DNA of 64,000 bases, taken from the NCBI GenBank assembly GCA_012184525.1, contig WOFQ01000067.1, positions 62,001 to 126,000 on the forward strand. The letters run 5' to 3'. The translations under genes and the position numbers were made by a program. The number at the start of each line of letters is the position of its first letter. Positions within the stretch are counted from its first letter, which is position 1. The stretch is from Xenoacremonium recifei. Taxonomy: Eukaryota > Ascomycota > Sordariomycetes > Hypocreales > Nectriaceae. The notes under the pieces are model-generated. The model was not told where the DNA came from and made no database searches. It saw only the letters and a list, made by a program, of their open reading frames with translations. Shown piece after piece: positions 10,137 through 21,566 of this stretch.

Positions 10137-12083
10137 ATGAAGATTACCAGCATCCTTTTTACGAGCCTACAGGCTTCTTGGCTCTCCGGCCTCGCGTATG
10201 GCTATGAACTTCAATTACCACTGAGTGGTGGTGGCAACGGCGGCCAAGCTGGCCTGATTGATGCATCTTCTTCAGCGGGCAGACCGAACATCGTTTTTAT
10301 CTTGACCGACGATCAGGATTTACACATGGATTCATTGAACCACATGCCCCTTCTTCAGAAACATCTTCTTGATCATGGTCTATTTTATCGTCAACACTAC
10401 TGTACGACTGCTTTATGCTGTCCGTCAAGGGTCACCCTTTGGACAGGCAAGGCAGCGCACAACACAAACGTTACGGATGTTAGCCCACCATGGGGTACGA
10501 GAACCTTGTTGCTATCTATCAGCTCTTATACTGACAATTATTCTATCCGGCGATAAGGCGGATTTCCAAAGTTTGTTAGTCAGGGCCTCAACGACAATTA
10601 TCTGCCGGTATGGCTACAAGAGGCAGGATACAATACTCTATACACGGGAAAACTCTTCAATGCGCATACAATCAACAACTACAACCAGCCTCACGCTGCA
10701 GGGTGGAATTCATCCGACTTTCTCCTTGACCCGTATACATATTCATACATGAACAGCACCTATCAACGCAATCACGACGAGCCGGTCAGTCACGAAGGAG
10801 AGCACACAGTCGATGTGCTCATGCGAAAGGCACTTGGACTCCTTGACGATGCAGCCAACGCAAAGAAACCCTTCTTCCTCGGCCTAGCCCCGATTGCGCC
10901 CCATAGCAATGTCGACTTTGGAGGCCTATCCGACCCCTCGATGCCTGAGTTCAACGGAGCCTACTTCTCGGCTCCGATCCCGGCTGAACGACACAAGGGC
11001 CTCTTTCCCGGTCTCAAAGTTCCCAGGACACCCAATTTCAATCCCGAGACGCCATCCGGGGCTGGCTGGATTAGAAATCTACCGCGACAGAGCCCGGCTA
11101 ACGTCGAGCATAATGACTTCTTCTATCGGTCGCGGATCCGTGCCCTCCAGGCTGTGGATGAACTCATTGAGAACGTGATACATGGTCTTGAGCGCCACGG
11201 CATCCTTGATAATACCTATGTTATCTATACGAGCGATAATGGCTATCACATTGGCCAGCATCGCTTACAACCTGGGAAGCAATGTGGCTATGAGACGGAT
11301 ATCAACGTTCCTCTTATCATCCGAGGCCCGGGAGTTCCTAAAAACCAGACAACAAGCATCGTCACCACTCATACAGACCTTGCACCTACGATTTTGAATC
11401 TACTCAAAGTTCCGTTCCCCGCAAACGCCAATTTTGACGGTGACCCGTTCCCTTTGAATATAAGCGGACTGGAACAAGCTAAGACACAACGACACGAGCA
11501 TATCAATGTTGAGTATTGGGGCTTTGCTGGACCAGAGGGACGTCATTATCCTGGCTTCGAAGCTCGTTACGGCAATCATACTTACAAGGCTCTGCGAATC
11601 ATTGGCGGAAAGTGGAACCTCTATTACTCAGTCTGGTGCACTGGGGAGCATGAGCTTTACGACATGAATGTAGGTACTTACATCCGTTCTAACAATAATT
11701 GCTTACTAAAAGACCTTTAGGTGGATGCAGGACAGATGCGCAATTTGCTCCTCCTCCCAACGACATTCAAGAACCTGCATCACGAGATTAACAACGTTTC
11801 CTTGCAGGATCTGGTCCCAAGATTAGACTCGCTCTTGTTAGTGCTCAAGTCTTGCAAAGGCACCACTTGTATTGACCCTTGGCGTGCTCTTCACCCATCC
11901 GGCGAAGTTCAAAGTCTAGATGACGCTTTGAACCCTCGTTTTGACTGTTTCTACAAGCAGGATCAGAAGCGAGTAGAGTTCTCCCGATGTGAGATGGGGT
12001 ATCTCTTAGGCTCCGAAGGGCCACAATTTGAGACAGATGGGCTCGTGTTTCGAGACGGTGCGTCATGGGATAATTGGACTTGA
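10137..12083 (+). CDS. Secreted arylsulfatase
   Basis: Type I sulfatase expected to hydrolyse sulfate esters outside the cell. Exons 10137-10494, 10558-11669 and 11721-12083 give 610 residues. A signal peptide spans about residues 1-22. The sulfatase core starts at RPNIVFILTDDQD, where D58-D59 bind the metal. The formylglycine signature is CCPSR at residues 94-98, with C94 the modified residue (C-x-P-S-R), followed by TLWTGKAAHNTNV. Other family marks are YNTLYTGKLFN, SDNGYHIGQHRLQPGK and the late VEYWGF region. The first intron (63 nt) joins SPPWG to GFPKFVSQGL; reading through it gives a stop. The second (51 nt) joins ELYDMN to VDAGQM. Many N-x-S/T sites agree with secretion. Fungal arylsulfatases are often induced by sulfur limitation, but no sulfur-control site was identified here. 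Confidence 0.92.
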
Positions 12084-12431
12084 AGCAACTGGAAATCAGC
12101 ATATTCATTATCATGGCATTTATAGACGGGTCGTTAAACCTTCGGGCACGAATAAGGGCAAATTAAATACCCGAACCTCCGTGGTAGCATCTGTCTCCCA
12201 CTGACTTAACATCATGATGTTAATTTGCAGAGGGATATCAAGGGTAATCAGGCTCCAAAGCAATTACATTCCTCTTCATCTACAGGCCTGAATGGCCAAG
12301 CGAGCGGATTCCATGACGACACCCATGGTTATGCTCTCTAGACAAGGAATCCATCAATATATCTAAGCCATAAAGCCCTCATCCATATCGCTACTCAAAC
12401 GTGAAAATTGGTCCATGCTCCCTGTGACTCA
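12084..12431. other. Intergenic, convergent 3' ends
   Basis: Lies between the arylsulfatase and the minus-strand Hsp70-like gene, which end toward each other. It should hold both 3' UTRs. No gene or repeat is seen. Confidence 0.4.
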
Positions 12432-14119
12432 TCAATCATCTAAGGACCAGGACTGCCAGTCCAGGGCCGCGCCGCGAGCAACGACCGATGCCCTTTTTTG
12501 AACAGTCAGTAGGAAGAGCGAGGAAAGGCAGGAGGTGCTGAGCAGAGGGCGGCTTACAATTCGGTCTCGCTGTCTCCGTCACGTAGAATAATTTTGGGAG
12601 CCTCATCTTGGAGTCGCCTCCGCCAAAAGTCTTGCACCCGACTCCGAGTTTGTCTACTGGCAAGAGTGCCGCCACAGAGAAATAGGAACTTCAATAAACC
12701 ATTAACATACACGGAACGATAAGAAGAATCAATGGTATCACCCGTACCTTGGGACAGCTTCCAAGCGAGCGAGCTTTGGTGTATAGTCCTTGGGCGACGT
12801 CCACTATTTCTAGGGCGACGATATCGAAGAGATCAATCATTTCATCCCTATCGAACGGGAGAGGTCCTTGTCAGTTCACAAATACAACAAGAATAGGAAC
12901 TCTGGATTCATCATAATTGTTAGGAAAACACTGACTCACCGAGAGATATCGATTTCCAGGGTTCCTAGCGTGATCTTGACGTCGCCGTCTAGCAGAGACT
13001 CGCAATAATAGGTACTCTTGATGGCTCTCCATTTGGTTTGGATTCTCAGCTTTGTCGATGCTGTTAGACCTTCCTCTGTTCGGCCAGTCTTCTCATGAAT
13101 CTTGTTGTACACGAGACGCATAAACTTTGCCTCCAAAGTAACAGATCCGCCGATCCTCGACTGGTGGCCGATGACCTCTCCACTCTCCGTTTGAAATCCG
13201 TAAAGGCCGCCATCCTGAGTAGCAGTGCGTCGGTAGAAGGAGAACTATATTATTGAGGCCAGGAGTAAGTGCGGAATATACTAGAGAAGTAACTCACAAT
13301 AGTTATGCCGCCGCAGTCTACAACTATGATGGTATCCCCGTGCTACTCTAAAGTCAGCTTGATCCATGTGAAGTTGAGACGGTGTCATGAATTCAAGTGC
13401 TCCGTGAAAATCAAGAATGAGAGCCACGATGCCACTCACATGCAGAGATTGCTGCAAGCTGAGCTGATGGTCGAAGAGAATGCACTTGACCGCTGCCTCA
13501 TGTTCAGTGCGATAGGTGATATCCAAAGCGTGCTGCGCGATTGTAGTCTTGCCCACAGCTTCTTGCAGTCGGACAAGCAGCTTCTCTGAACCCGCCGGCC
13601 ATGTCATCACCACATGCAGACGAGGAGCAGGGACATGTGGGCAGACTCTGTAAGTCCCTTCAAGGAGCTCGAGCGCGGTATCCCAGAGGCCCTGCAAAAA
13701 GGTTGCGGCCACAGTGGTTATCGTATCTCGGATTTCCACAGACTTAAACCTCGCACGTATGAACGAGACGACTTCGGGATCAAGGTCTAGGGACCAATTT
13801 GCAGAATCCATGAGGCAAAGCTTGATAAATCGGAGCTCCACCTGAGAGCTCTCATTGAGTGATCGTTTGGTACTCAGAGTTGAGTCTTTGCCAACGTATA
13901 GGACTGACTCTATGGTGGCATGTTCGACGGCGTCCGGGCTTCCGTTGCTGTCGCCGGGGGCACTTCCTCGCATTACTGCCACTTTTGAATATCTTGACAG
14001 AACAAATAATAAGAAAATGCATTGAAAGGAATAAGATGGGATCGAGGCTGTACTCACGTAGCACCGAAATCAAGGCCTACATAGAGGTCGACTTCGGATG
14101 ACAAGGTGTTCTGTGTCAT
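12432..14119 (-). CDS. Divergent Hsp70-like ATPase lacking a substrate-binding domain
   Basis: Member of the actin-like ATPase superfamily related to fungal Hsp70-like proteins. Seven exons: 14119-14058, 13992-13440, 13342-13298, 13244-12940, 12847-12748, 12688-12558, 12492-12432, in total 418 residues. ATPase motifs occur in the right order: LDFGATYS near residue 16 (phosphate 1), IIVVDCGGITI near 210 (phosphate 2), FLFLCGGTLAS near 356 (adenosine loop) and VARGAAL near the end. The last motif is exposed only after splicing a 65 nt intron (GTAAGC donor, CTGAC branch site). The protein stops nine residues after RGAAL, so the C-terminal domain of most relatives is missing. The motifs are degenerate, so catalysis is uncertain. 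Exon 3 is only 45 nt. The role is unknown; chaperone activity should not be assumed. Confidence 0.78.
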
Positions 14120-15260
14120 GATCACTTGTGGGCCGTGGCAGTGAGAGTCCTGTGACACACGGCTCCCAGGCGATGGGAGATGACGATAATGGTGGCCTTA
14201 TGATTGGTAGAGATATGAAAATGTGAACAGTGTTGTTGGCTCGTGTGTTGGATGAGGTTGGATTTTGATCCCAGGCACTCTTCATAGCTAGATTTACAGG
14301 GATGTGAAAGATGTGATGCAACTGTCCCGGCATCAGCCCTAGACATTGTTCTCGTCAGTTCCTTCTGTAAGACGGCTGTTGTCTTTCACTTTGGCTACAA
14401 ACACTAGTGCGGGTATGCTTTGTTGTCTATAGTAGTCGCAACAAATATTCAAGTGTCTAGGCTCGTCACGAAATGCTGAGCATTTGTTTCGTATCTCAAT
14501 CAATATTTCATGCAAAGAGACAAAAAAAAATATGAGTCCTGAGAGATGTCTCATATGTCTCCAGCCGGATCTATCACCTCTCGAGCAAAGAAGTGAGATG
14601 TCAACCTGGGGTCTGCGACCCGGAACGGAGGCTGAATGGCCCTAGCCTTGTCCTTCTCTCTTAAGCTACGTGCTCCATATTCAAGCAGAAGGTGGCAATC
14701 TCCCGCAATTTGTCCCCAACCCAAGGTTAAAATAAAGACTGTGGCTACACTAAGTTTTGCGGCAACAATCTTTCAGCCTTGCGAGCTAAGTATGTAGCAC
14801 CCGGCCATTTCAGACAAAGAATACGTCTCTTTCAGTGCGAGATAGATTGCCACTATTGAGTTTCTAGTAGCATCATCGGGACTAAGGACTAAGGACTAAG
14901 AACTAAGGACAAGGGACAGTAGTTACCTCTCTCTGAGTGAAGAGGGTCTGCTGAGATGTCCTGGAAGCTTCTACGTACAACCCGAGATGAACGAACAAAG
15001 ACAGTTGTACCGTTAGGCCCTTTATTATCGTACGCAACTAGGCTAGCGAACCTTCGGCATGCCCGATTATGCAAGCCTCACGGGACAAAGAGGCCCGTTC
15101 TTTGAATGCCGAGCAGGATTTATTTATTCACAAGAAGCTACGTCTCTGTCGTTGTGAATTCATTTCTTGTCGCCGAGAACCCATAAAATTACGCAAGCAA
15201 CAAACTGTTTCCTACCACCTTGTAGGTAAGGACAGTAAACCAACCAAACCTACCGCCTTT
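14120..15260. other. Intergenic, divergent promoters
   Basis: Upstream region for the Hsp70-like gene (minus) and the unknown basic protein (plus). It contains a degenerate heptamer array at 14881-14915. An open frame continues from 15069 into the downstream gene, but its residues look non-coding and I treat it as leader. Short ORFs at 14070-14554 are not supported. Confidence 0.4.
14881..14915. repeat. Degenerate 7-bp tandem repeat (ACTAAGG)n
   Basis: Five head-to-tail heptamers: ACTAAGG twice, ACTAAGA, ACTAAGG, then ACAAGGG. It is a small intergenic microsatellite with no assigned role. Confidence 0.8.
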
Positions 15261-16763
15261 ATGGTCTCCTCTTTCCCATTACCAGCTCGCAGGACTAAGA
15301 AGTATCCATCCATCAATGCAGCAATGGAGCAAGATCAACCTTATAAAGAGCTCAAGAAGCTCAAGAGGCGAGCAGATCCCGATGAAGAAATTCCTAGCGA
15401 TCTCCCGACCAGGCGCATCACTAGATCAGTGACTAGGAAACTTCTAGAGCAAGATCATTCTCAGTCCGCCCCTGAAGCGAAGAAGGGATTGGATGCGTCC
15501 TCTCCCCGAAAAAAGTCCAGAAGCCAGAATCAGAAGCAAATGCAGAAGCAACAGGAACAGAAACAGGGAGAACATCCATCAGCGGTCATGGGAAACGCCA
15601 CGAATGAGCCGTCGTCCGCAGATGGCCACCCGGCCATCCTCATCAACAACGATGCCGAGGCAAGTAAGTCGAACAGTCGTCGTTGTCAGGAGCTGGAAGA
15701 AGCTCTTTTAAGAGAAATTCCTCACATGGAGAGCAATGCCTTCTGGAATGTGACGTCAGATGAAGATGAGGGTTTGCGATGGAAACATCCTTTCTTCTGG
15801 GATGGACTAGAGCCTTCCGCATACAAGGAAATTTGGGAACGCCTCGATGGTCATGTGAGTAGACTTGTCGTTCGCTTGGTCACATCGTTGAAGGGAAATG
15901 TTTCCTGGAACGATCTCGGAATCGACGCGCAGCGCAAGTTGGACTCTTTCGCCCACGAGGCTCGCAAGTTTTATGAAGGTACCGAAGATGACAGAACTAA
16001 CCTCATCTCGGGATGGGTGTGGCGCGTTCTATATGACAACCTTTTTTCACCTGATTGCCATGATAAATGGTCCGGTGAGCTTTGGCTTGCTCACGGACAG
16101 ATCCGTCAAGCTTTGCGAGGTAAGTCCTTCAACACCAAGGTCGTCCCAAATCTCGTTTCGATGCTGACTTCGATGTGGCAAGAACGCGTCGGCTCTGTAG
16201 ACACCGCATTGTCTCACCAGTATCACAACTGGAGGAAGAGCTCATTCCATATGTTATACATGCTTTTGGGTTCTCACTCCGACCCTGACCGACTCAAGGG
16301 AATTATCACGCGCGAAGTAGCCCCAATGCTCGGACTTGAGTCTCTATCTCAGTCGGACTATATAATAGAGCTTTTTGACACTTTGGTCAACGAAGCGATT
16401 TCCGTGGATCGACTTCTCGAAGCTGACAAGCACCATACACAAATCTTTGCGCAAGACCCAAAGACCGGAAAGAATTCAGGTTTCCTTTTCGATGCTGAGT
16501 CTGGAATGGAAGATGTGTATCCATGGTTAGAAGGATACAACACATATTGTTGTCTTCCTGAAGACAAGGTGGAAAGGATTGTTCGATTTGTCCAAACTCC
16601 AGCCCTTCATCTCTATGGCAAGGACGTTGCCTACCGCTTTGGGTCGATGGCAGCCGACCCTCTTGGCATCGGCGTTGCGAGCTACGAGAGCCAGTTTCTC
16701 TCTACACCTCTGAAAGTGGCCACGCTCACCGAAGACGAAGACCCCCGGTTTTCCGACATTTAA
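15261..16763 (+). CDS. Conserved-looking protein of unknown function, basic Q-rich N-terminus
   Basis: I do not recognise the family. A single exon encodes 500 residues from the ATG at 15261; another ATG at 15324 (MEQDQPY) is also possible. The frame is open upstream to 15069, but those codons look unlike protein. Residues 1 to about 150 are polar, with basic clusters such as KELKKLKRR and PTRRITRSVTRK that could be nuclear localisation signals. A Gln/Lys-rich run (QNQKQMQKQQEQKQ) follows. From about residue 170 the chain looks globular, helical and aromatic-rich (HPFFWDGLEPSAYKEIWERL, GWVWRVLYDNLF, WLEGYNTYCCLPEDKVERIV). No membrane segment or catalytic motif is visible. It is flanked by the Hsp70-like and HET genes in the accessory block. 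Confidence 0.7.
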   Translation: MVSSFPLPARRTKKYPSINAAMEQDQPYKELKKLKRRADPDEEIPSDLPTRRITRSVTRKLLEQDHSQSAPEAKKGLDASSPRKKSRSQNQKQMQKQQEQKQGEHPSAVMGNATNEPSSADGHPAILINNDAEASKSNSRRCQELEEALLREIPHMESNAFWNVTSDEDEGLRWKHPFFWDGLEPSAYKEIWERLDGHVSRLVVRLVTSLKGNVSWNDLGIDAQRKLDSFAHEARKFYEGTEDDRTNLISGWVWRVLYDNLFSPDCHDKWSGELWLAHGQIRQALRGKSFNTKVVPNLVSMLTSMWQERVGSVDTALSHQYHNWRKSSFHMLYMLLGSHSDPDRLKGIITREVAPMLGLESLSQSDYIIELFDTLVNEAISVDRLLEADKHHTQIFAQDPKTGKNSGFLFDAESGMEDVYPWLEGYNTYCCLPEDKVERIVRFVQTPALHLYGKDVAYRFGSMAADPLGIGVASYESQFLSTPLKVATLTEDEDPRFSDI

Positions 16764-17488
16764 ACGAGCTTGTGTTTCTGTGTCCCATTCCTGTCTTTTA
16801 CTCGGCATACTGAAAAAGACGAAGCTGTCCCATGTCCCAAGTATCTTAGTGTGGCGAAGGACTACTAAGTTGATGGAAAGTGGACTGTAATATAGAGAAC
16901 ATTATTCGAGAGTACACCAGAATGCCAATTTGGTTCTTTTATGCAACCTGAGGGAGTGAAGTAAAGTCTGCGAAAGTAAATGTCTATCACGTTCAGTTCA
17001 ATTTTAGATTAAACTAAGTTTTAGTCTTATTTCTAATCTTTACGTTCTCTTTCGAGATAAGTCCGATTTCGTACTGTGTCTTATAGATTGACCCTTGAAT
17101 TCGAGGAGAAACTGTTCGTTTTATCATCCTGCATTACGATGCTGCTTCGTTGCGACGACCATAATGGTGAAGAGCCTTCGCAGACCCACAGCAGAAAGGT
17201 GGCTGTGTACCTGATATAAGGCTGATTTTTGCGAGGTGATATCAGGCGACAAGCTTCAGGCTGCCAACCAAAGTTCTTTTAACTACAGCCGAAACTGCTC
17301 TTCCTAAACCAAACCTCAAGGGGCAGAACTATGAAAGCGACAGAACTTCTGGGAGTCCTCCAAAAACATGACTTGATTTCGTATTTCATCAAAGAAGGTC
17401 AAGAAGGCAAGATTTTATACTTTGTTACTTCCCGATAAGACTCACACTCCTCATAAACGGGTTCCCCTCTCAACTTAATGTGTCGCTA
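16764..17488. other. Intergenic between two plus-strand genes
   Basis: Holds the 3' end of the unknown gene and the promoter of the HET gene. Moderately AT-rich, with no gene, tRNA or repeat seen. Confidence 0.4.
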
Positions 17489-19447
17489 ATGAGAGAATTC
17501 AATCCAGATGATTTCTGCAAGGTTTATGATGCCCAGCAAGCACTTCATGAACTGGGAAAAACCCTAGAGGCCTGCATGTCTGTGTCCAGATTCTGGCTTG
17601 AAGAATGCCTCACCAAGCACGATGAATGTCGCGACTCAATATCAACCCCAGGACCCCTAGCAGAATACCCTAGGCGACTCATAGATCTAGGGAAAGCTTT
17701 GTCGCCCAATAACTTGGACACTCTAGGTTTGCCCGCAGAGATCAGAGTTGTCGAGGTAGCCTCCGGGCATAGACCCCTCTATCTTGCTGTCAGCTACCGG
17801 TGGCCTGAGAATCCTTACCCTGGCCAGCAGCTAAGTACGAATACCCAAGAGCTTTTCTACAGCGGGTACAGAACGGCATCTCTACCTGTCCTCTACCGAG
17901 ATGCTTTCGTAGTCGCGCGGATGCTGGGTTTTAGGTACCTGTGGATCGATGCTTTGGTGAGTTCTATCTCGGCTTCTGTTGGGAGAGCAAAGTCTAGAGC
18001 CGATTTACTAACTTGATCACAGTGCATTATCCAGGGAAGAGGAGGCGATTGGCATAGAGAAGCGTCGAAGGTGGCCTCAGTATACCACAATGCCAGTCTG
18101 ACTCTCGCCTTTGGGGATGGTCCTGAAACTAGCGACTACTGGGAAGATGTCACAGATCAAAATGAAGTTCTATCACTTCTTCAGAAATGGAGTACCTGCT
18201 CGCTCAAGATGGCTTCCAGAGCCGCATCTCGGGCCTTCATCCAGGGTATGCCTATATCTGAGTTCCACAAGCGAAGCCCAGAGTCCATATACGCCTGGCT
18301 CGAATCAAACGGAAATTTTATCAGCAGGCCAGTGGGAAAAGTTGACGAGCGCGGGTGGACGTTCCAAGAACGCCTCCTGTCCAAGAGGATTCTTTCCATT
18401 ACCCAGAAAGGGTTGTTTTGGGACTGCTGCCGACATAGTGCAGCTGACAATCGACCCCTGGGGCTCTTGGGTGACTTCTCGCCTCAGTTTCGAGACTCTG
18501 ATGAGCGAAAGGTCAGGAATACCCTCAGAGCATGCGCTATGGGGCAGATTGGCACAGTGAAAGGCGACTTCCATCTTCTCTGGAGACACATTGTGCAGGA
18601 CTACACTTGGAGGCAGTTCACTTGTCCTGAGGACCGGGTTGTGGCAATGGATGGCGTGGTCCAGCGCATCACGCCAGTTTCAGCGCGACCTTGCTTCTTG
18701 GGTATCTGGCAGGACGATTGCCATCGGGGACTCATCTGGTTCTGTGAAACGCAAGATATGTTATCGGTGCCGTCAAAGGAAGATTATTCTGTGAACGTTC
18801 CCTCATGGTCTTGGGCGTCAGTCTCATCCCCTATCCAGTATCGACTTTGGCACCCCTTCGAGAGGAATGCCAGCCACGACATTGAGTTTGTGTCTCCATG
18901 CGCGACTATAGAGAGGATTTGGTGTCAGCCGGCTCAGGGGACGGCTTCGGTGAATTATCATGGCGCTCTCACACTCTCGGGGACCATCGCGCAAGTTCCG
19001 TTCGAGTGGCTTCGCAAACCTGGATGTCAGATCTTCCCCGATCCGCGGCCCCGCGAGCAATTTCCATTGAGCTCCAAACAGGGCGGCCAAAGGCATGCTC
19101 AAATCTTCTCAGCAGAACCTCGAAATCGCTTTGAGGATCTACTGCGAGGAGACAGCGAGAAGGCTTGTCTTATGCCCGTGATGAATGGGGGCTACTCAAA
19201 GACGCTGCAGGCGCAGTACTGTCTCGTTCTGGCGCCTGTCTTGGGACCCGAAGGCCCAATATTGAGTATGGACTCGCAGCAGCGCCTCGCATTTAGGCGT
19301 CTTGGGCTCTTGGTAGTGGATTTGGCGTCAAAGGAGTTTTGCGTTGGCGATCCAAGCACTTGCGATGACCCGCGATGTGTCGAGACGGTAGCTGGACGTG
19401 GATTTCGACGGTGCCTGGGGCAGACACAAACCATCCAGGTTTACTGA
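17489..19447 (+). CDS. HET-domain protein
   Basis: Heterokaryon-incompatibility (HET) domain protein. The family takes part in fungal allorecognition and cell-death responses, although most copies have no tested function. Exons 17489-17956 and 18023-19447 give 630 residues; the 66 nt intron joins YLWIDAL to CIIQGRGGDW. The HET domain begins with LAVSYRW (residues 99-105), continues through RYLWIDALCIIQ (149-160) and SVYHNASLTL, and ends with RGWTFQERLLSKRIL (266-280). The ATG at 17489 is the first in frame. The C-terminal 350 residues contain PSWSWASV, common downstream of HET domains, and no other recognisable effector domain. The canonical SYCWG core is diverged to SYRWP. Confidence 0.88.
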
Positions 19448-20414
19448 GTCTCTGAAACGCCAACTATACGGTTGGCTCCTTGGGTTTCATGAGCCGCGGC
19501 GAGTGTATCGAGACGACGAGCGGGAGTAAACTCTGTAATTCCCGATTGGCCGGGCCTGGATTGGCTTGATCGACGCTGTTAGGGCAAGCAATCGGATGGT
19601 GGGCGATGCGATGACGAAACAAGCTGAGGTGCCCGTCTTCGGAAGCAGCCTGGAATGACGGGACGGGGACGGATGGAGGGGGCAAGGGAACTTGTTTCGA
19701 TTGCGGCCATCGCGGTCATCCATTATCACATGTTGGGGGGATTTGCAGAAAGTGAAGCAAGGAATTGGCAGGCAGTGAATCGAAGATACCTTACCTAGAA
19801 GCGTTATCTCGTCCAGTGCATCATCCCCCTCACGTCATGGCGGCTTAGCGCCCTCTTGCAAGCTCCAAGACCGGACCCTCCACTGCCTTTCGTCATCGAA
19901 GCCATCGCCAGATCCGCTGTTCGGGCAGCGTCAGCTTGGAAATGCAGATTCGGCAGAGCAGGGCCTCGCTCGCACAGTGCTGCCCGCGAGATCAGGCTAT
20001 CGGCACAATTTTCTTTTGTTTTCTTTTTCCTGGATTTCCTGCCCCCCAGCCACCTTGCTCCCGCACACTAACAAACGAACCCCTCTCGCCCCAGGCGCTA
20101 TCCGCTATCTGACCCCCCCGAAGCTTCAGCCTTCAGGCCCTTGTCCAGCTGGAGCCGCGCCCCGAAAGCCCACTAAGAGTGGAGCCGCCCAGCTGGGGAG
20201 CTTCCTCCATTCAGGTCTTCTTTTCTGGCACATTCCGGGCCACTCGACCTTCTCGACCTAAACCTCCACCTCATCCTTACCTTACCACCTCGCAGAACGT
20301 CCCGTCGTCTTTCAGATCTGGCATCTTCCTCCCCTTCGCTCCGCTCCTCGCCCTTGCTCGTCTCCCCAACGGCTATCAACTAGCAATCACTGCGACGCCG
20401 CGCTCCTCATCGCA
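19448..20414. other. Intergenic, boundary of accessory and core blocks
   Basis: Contains the 3' end of the HET gene and the long promoter/leader of the Pom33-type gene, with pyrimidine-rich tracts near 20010-20110. The open frames here are shadows with no ATG-supported protein. GC content visibly rises from about 19.8 kb onward. Confidence 0.4.
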
Positions 20415-21566
20415 ATGGCTCCCGCGCCGAACCCGAATCTCCCCATCCAGGAGCGACTGCTGGCCCTGGCCAAGACCTTGCAGTGTACGTGGTATCTCCG
20501 TGGCTGAAAGAAACGAGGCACCCGTTGAAAGAAGCTCTACTAACGCCGCCTGCAAACAGTTGCATGGTTCGCAGGGTATGTCTGACCTCGACGCCGAATC
20601 CTCTCCCCGCCTCCCGCCCGTCTCGTCTCGTCTGTCTCGTCCCGTGTCGCCGCGGCGTCGAGCTGGCTGGCTGCGGGTGGTAGCATCGGCTCTTCCGCGC
20701 CCGATCCACGTCACCGAACTCACACTGACTTGTTCCTCGCCCAGGCACCTGACTCTGATCTTGACCACAATCCGATATGGCTTCTCGTGGCTGCGGATGA
20801 ACTACTACTCCCGCATGGCCCAGTTCTCTTATCGTCTCTCCTTCGTCGCCGCCGCCCTCACCTATGGCATCGTCGTGTACAAGGGCCAGCGGGCTCGCGT
20901 CAAGACGGGCGCCAAGATGCCTGGCGGCGTGGTTGGTCTGCTCGCCGATGAGAACATCCAGTATCTCAGTTCGTCAACCCTCATACCAGAAATGTATACA
21001 ACTGGGCTAACGTTTCGGCAGTCATGGCCCTCGTTTGGCTGTTCTCTCCGCAGTACCCGCTTGCGCTCCTCCCCTACTGCATCTACAGCGTCTTCCACGT
21101 TGCCACCTACACTCGTGCCAACCTGATTCCCACGCTCATGGCTCCCAAGCCTGTCCCCGAGGCCTCTGGCTCGTCGCCCAAGCCCACGACCGCTAACAAC
21201 CCGCTCGCGGACAAGATTGGCGCCTTTGTCAAGGAGTACTACGATGCTTCTATGTCTGTCGTCTCGATGCTGGAGATTCTCCTCTGGGTCCGAATCCTCC
21301 TCTCTGCCATCCTCTTCCAGCGCCGATCGTGGATTCTGCTTGGTCTCTACACGGTCTTCCTCCGTGCGCGTTTCTCCCAGAGCGGCCACGTCAAGAGCTC
21401 CTTCTCGCAGCTCGGTGCCCGCGTCGACTCCCTTGTCGCGGCTCAGGGAACCCCTCCCGCTGCCCGACAGGTCTGGGACACGGTCAAGGGCACTGCCAAG
21501 CAGTTCCACGACGCTACTGACGTTGGCAGGTACGTGGAGAGCGCGGATCAGAAGAAGACCTCGTAA
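20415..21566 (+). CDS. Pom33/Tts1/TMEM33-family ER and nuclear-envelope membrane protein
   Basis: Integral membrane protein of the TMEM33 family; yeast Pom33 and fission yeast Tts1 shape ER tubules and support nuclear pore distribution. Exons 20415-20484, 20560-20575, 20745-20968 and 21022-21566 give 284 residues. Exon 2 is a 16-nt micro-exon coding FAWFAG across its junctions. Intron 2 is 169 nt, long for this window. The N-terminal IQERLLALAKTLQFAWFAGH is typical of the family. Hydrophobic segments follow at about 26-45, 50-70 (SYRLSFVAAALTYGIVVY), 95-115 (VMALVWLFSPQYPLALLPYC) and 170-200. The tail is soluble. It is upstream of, and in line with, the PTEN-like gene. Confidence 0.87.

Noticed and set aside
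15069..15260. Extended N-terminus of the unknown 500-residue protein
   Set aside because: These codons give a Cys/Arg-rich segment unlike the rest, and the ATG at 15261 is a better start.
20179..21126. 315-codon frame overlapping the Pom33-type gene
   Set aside because: It reads through two clear introns and the leader of the real gene; the spliced model gives a complete family protein.
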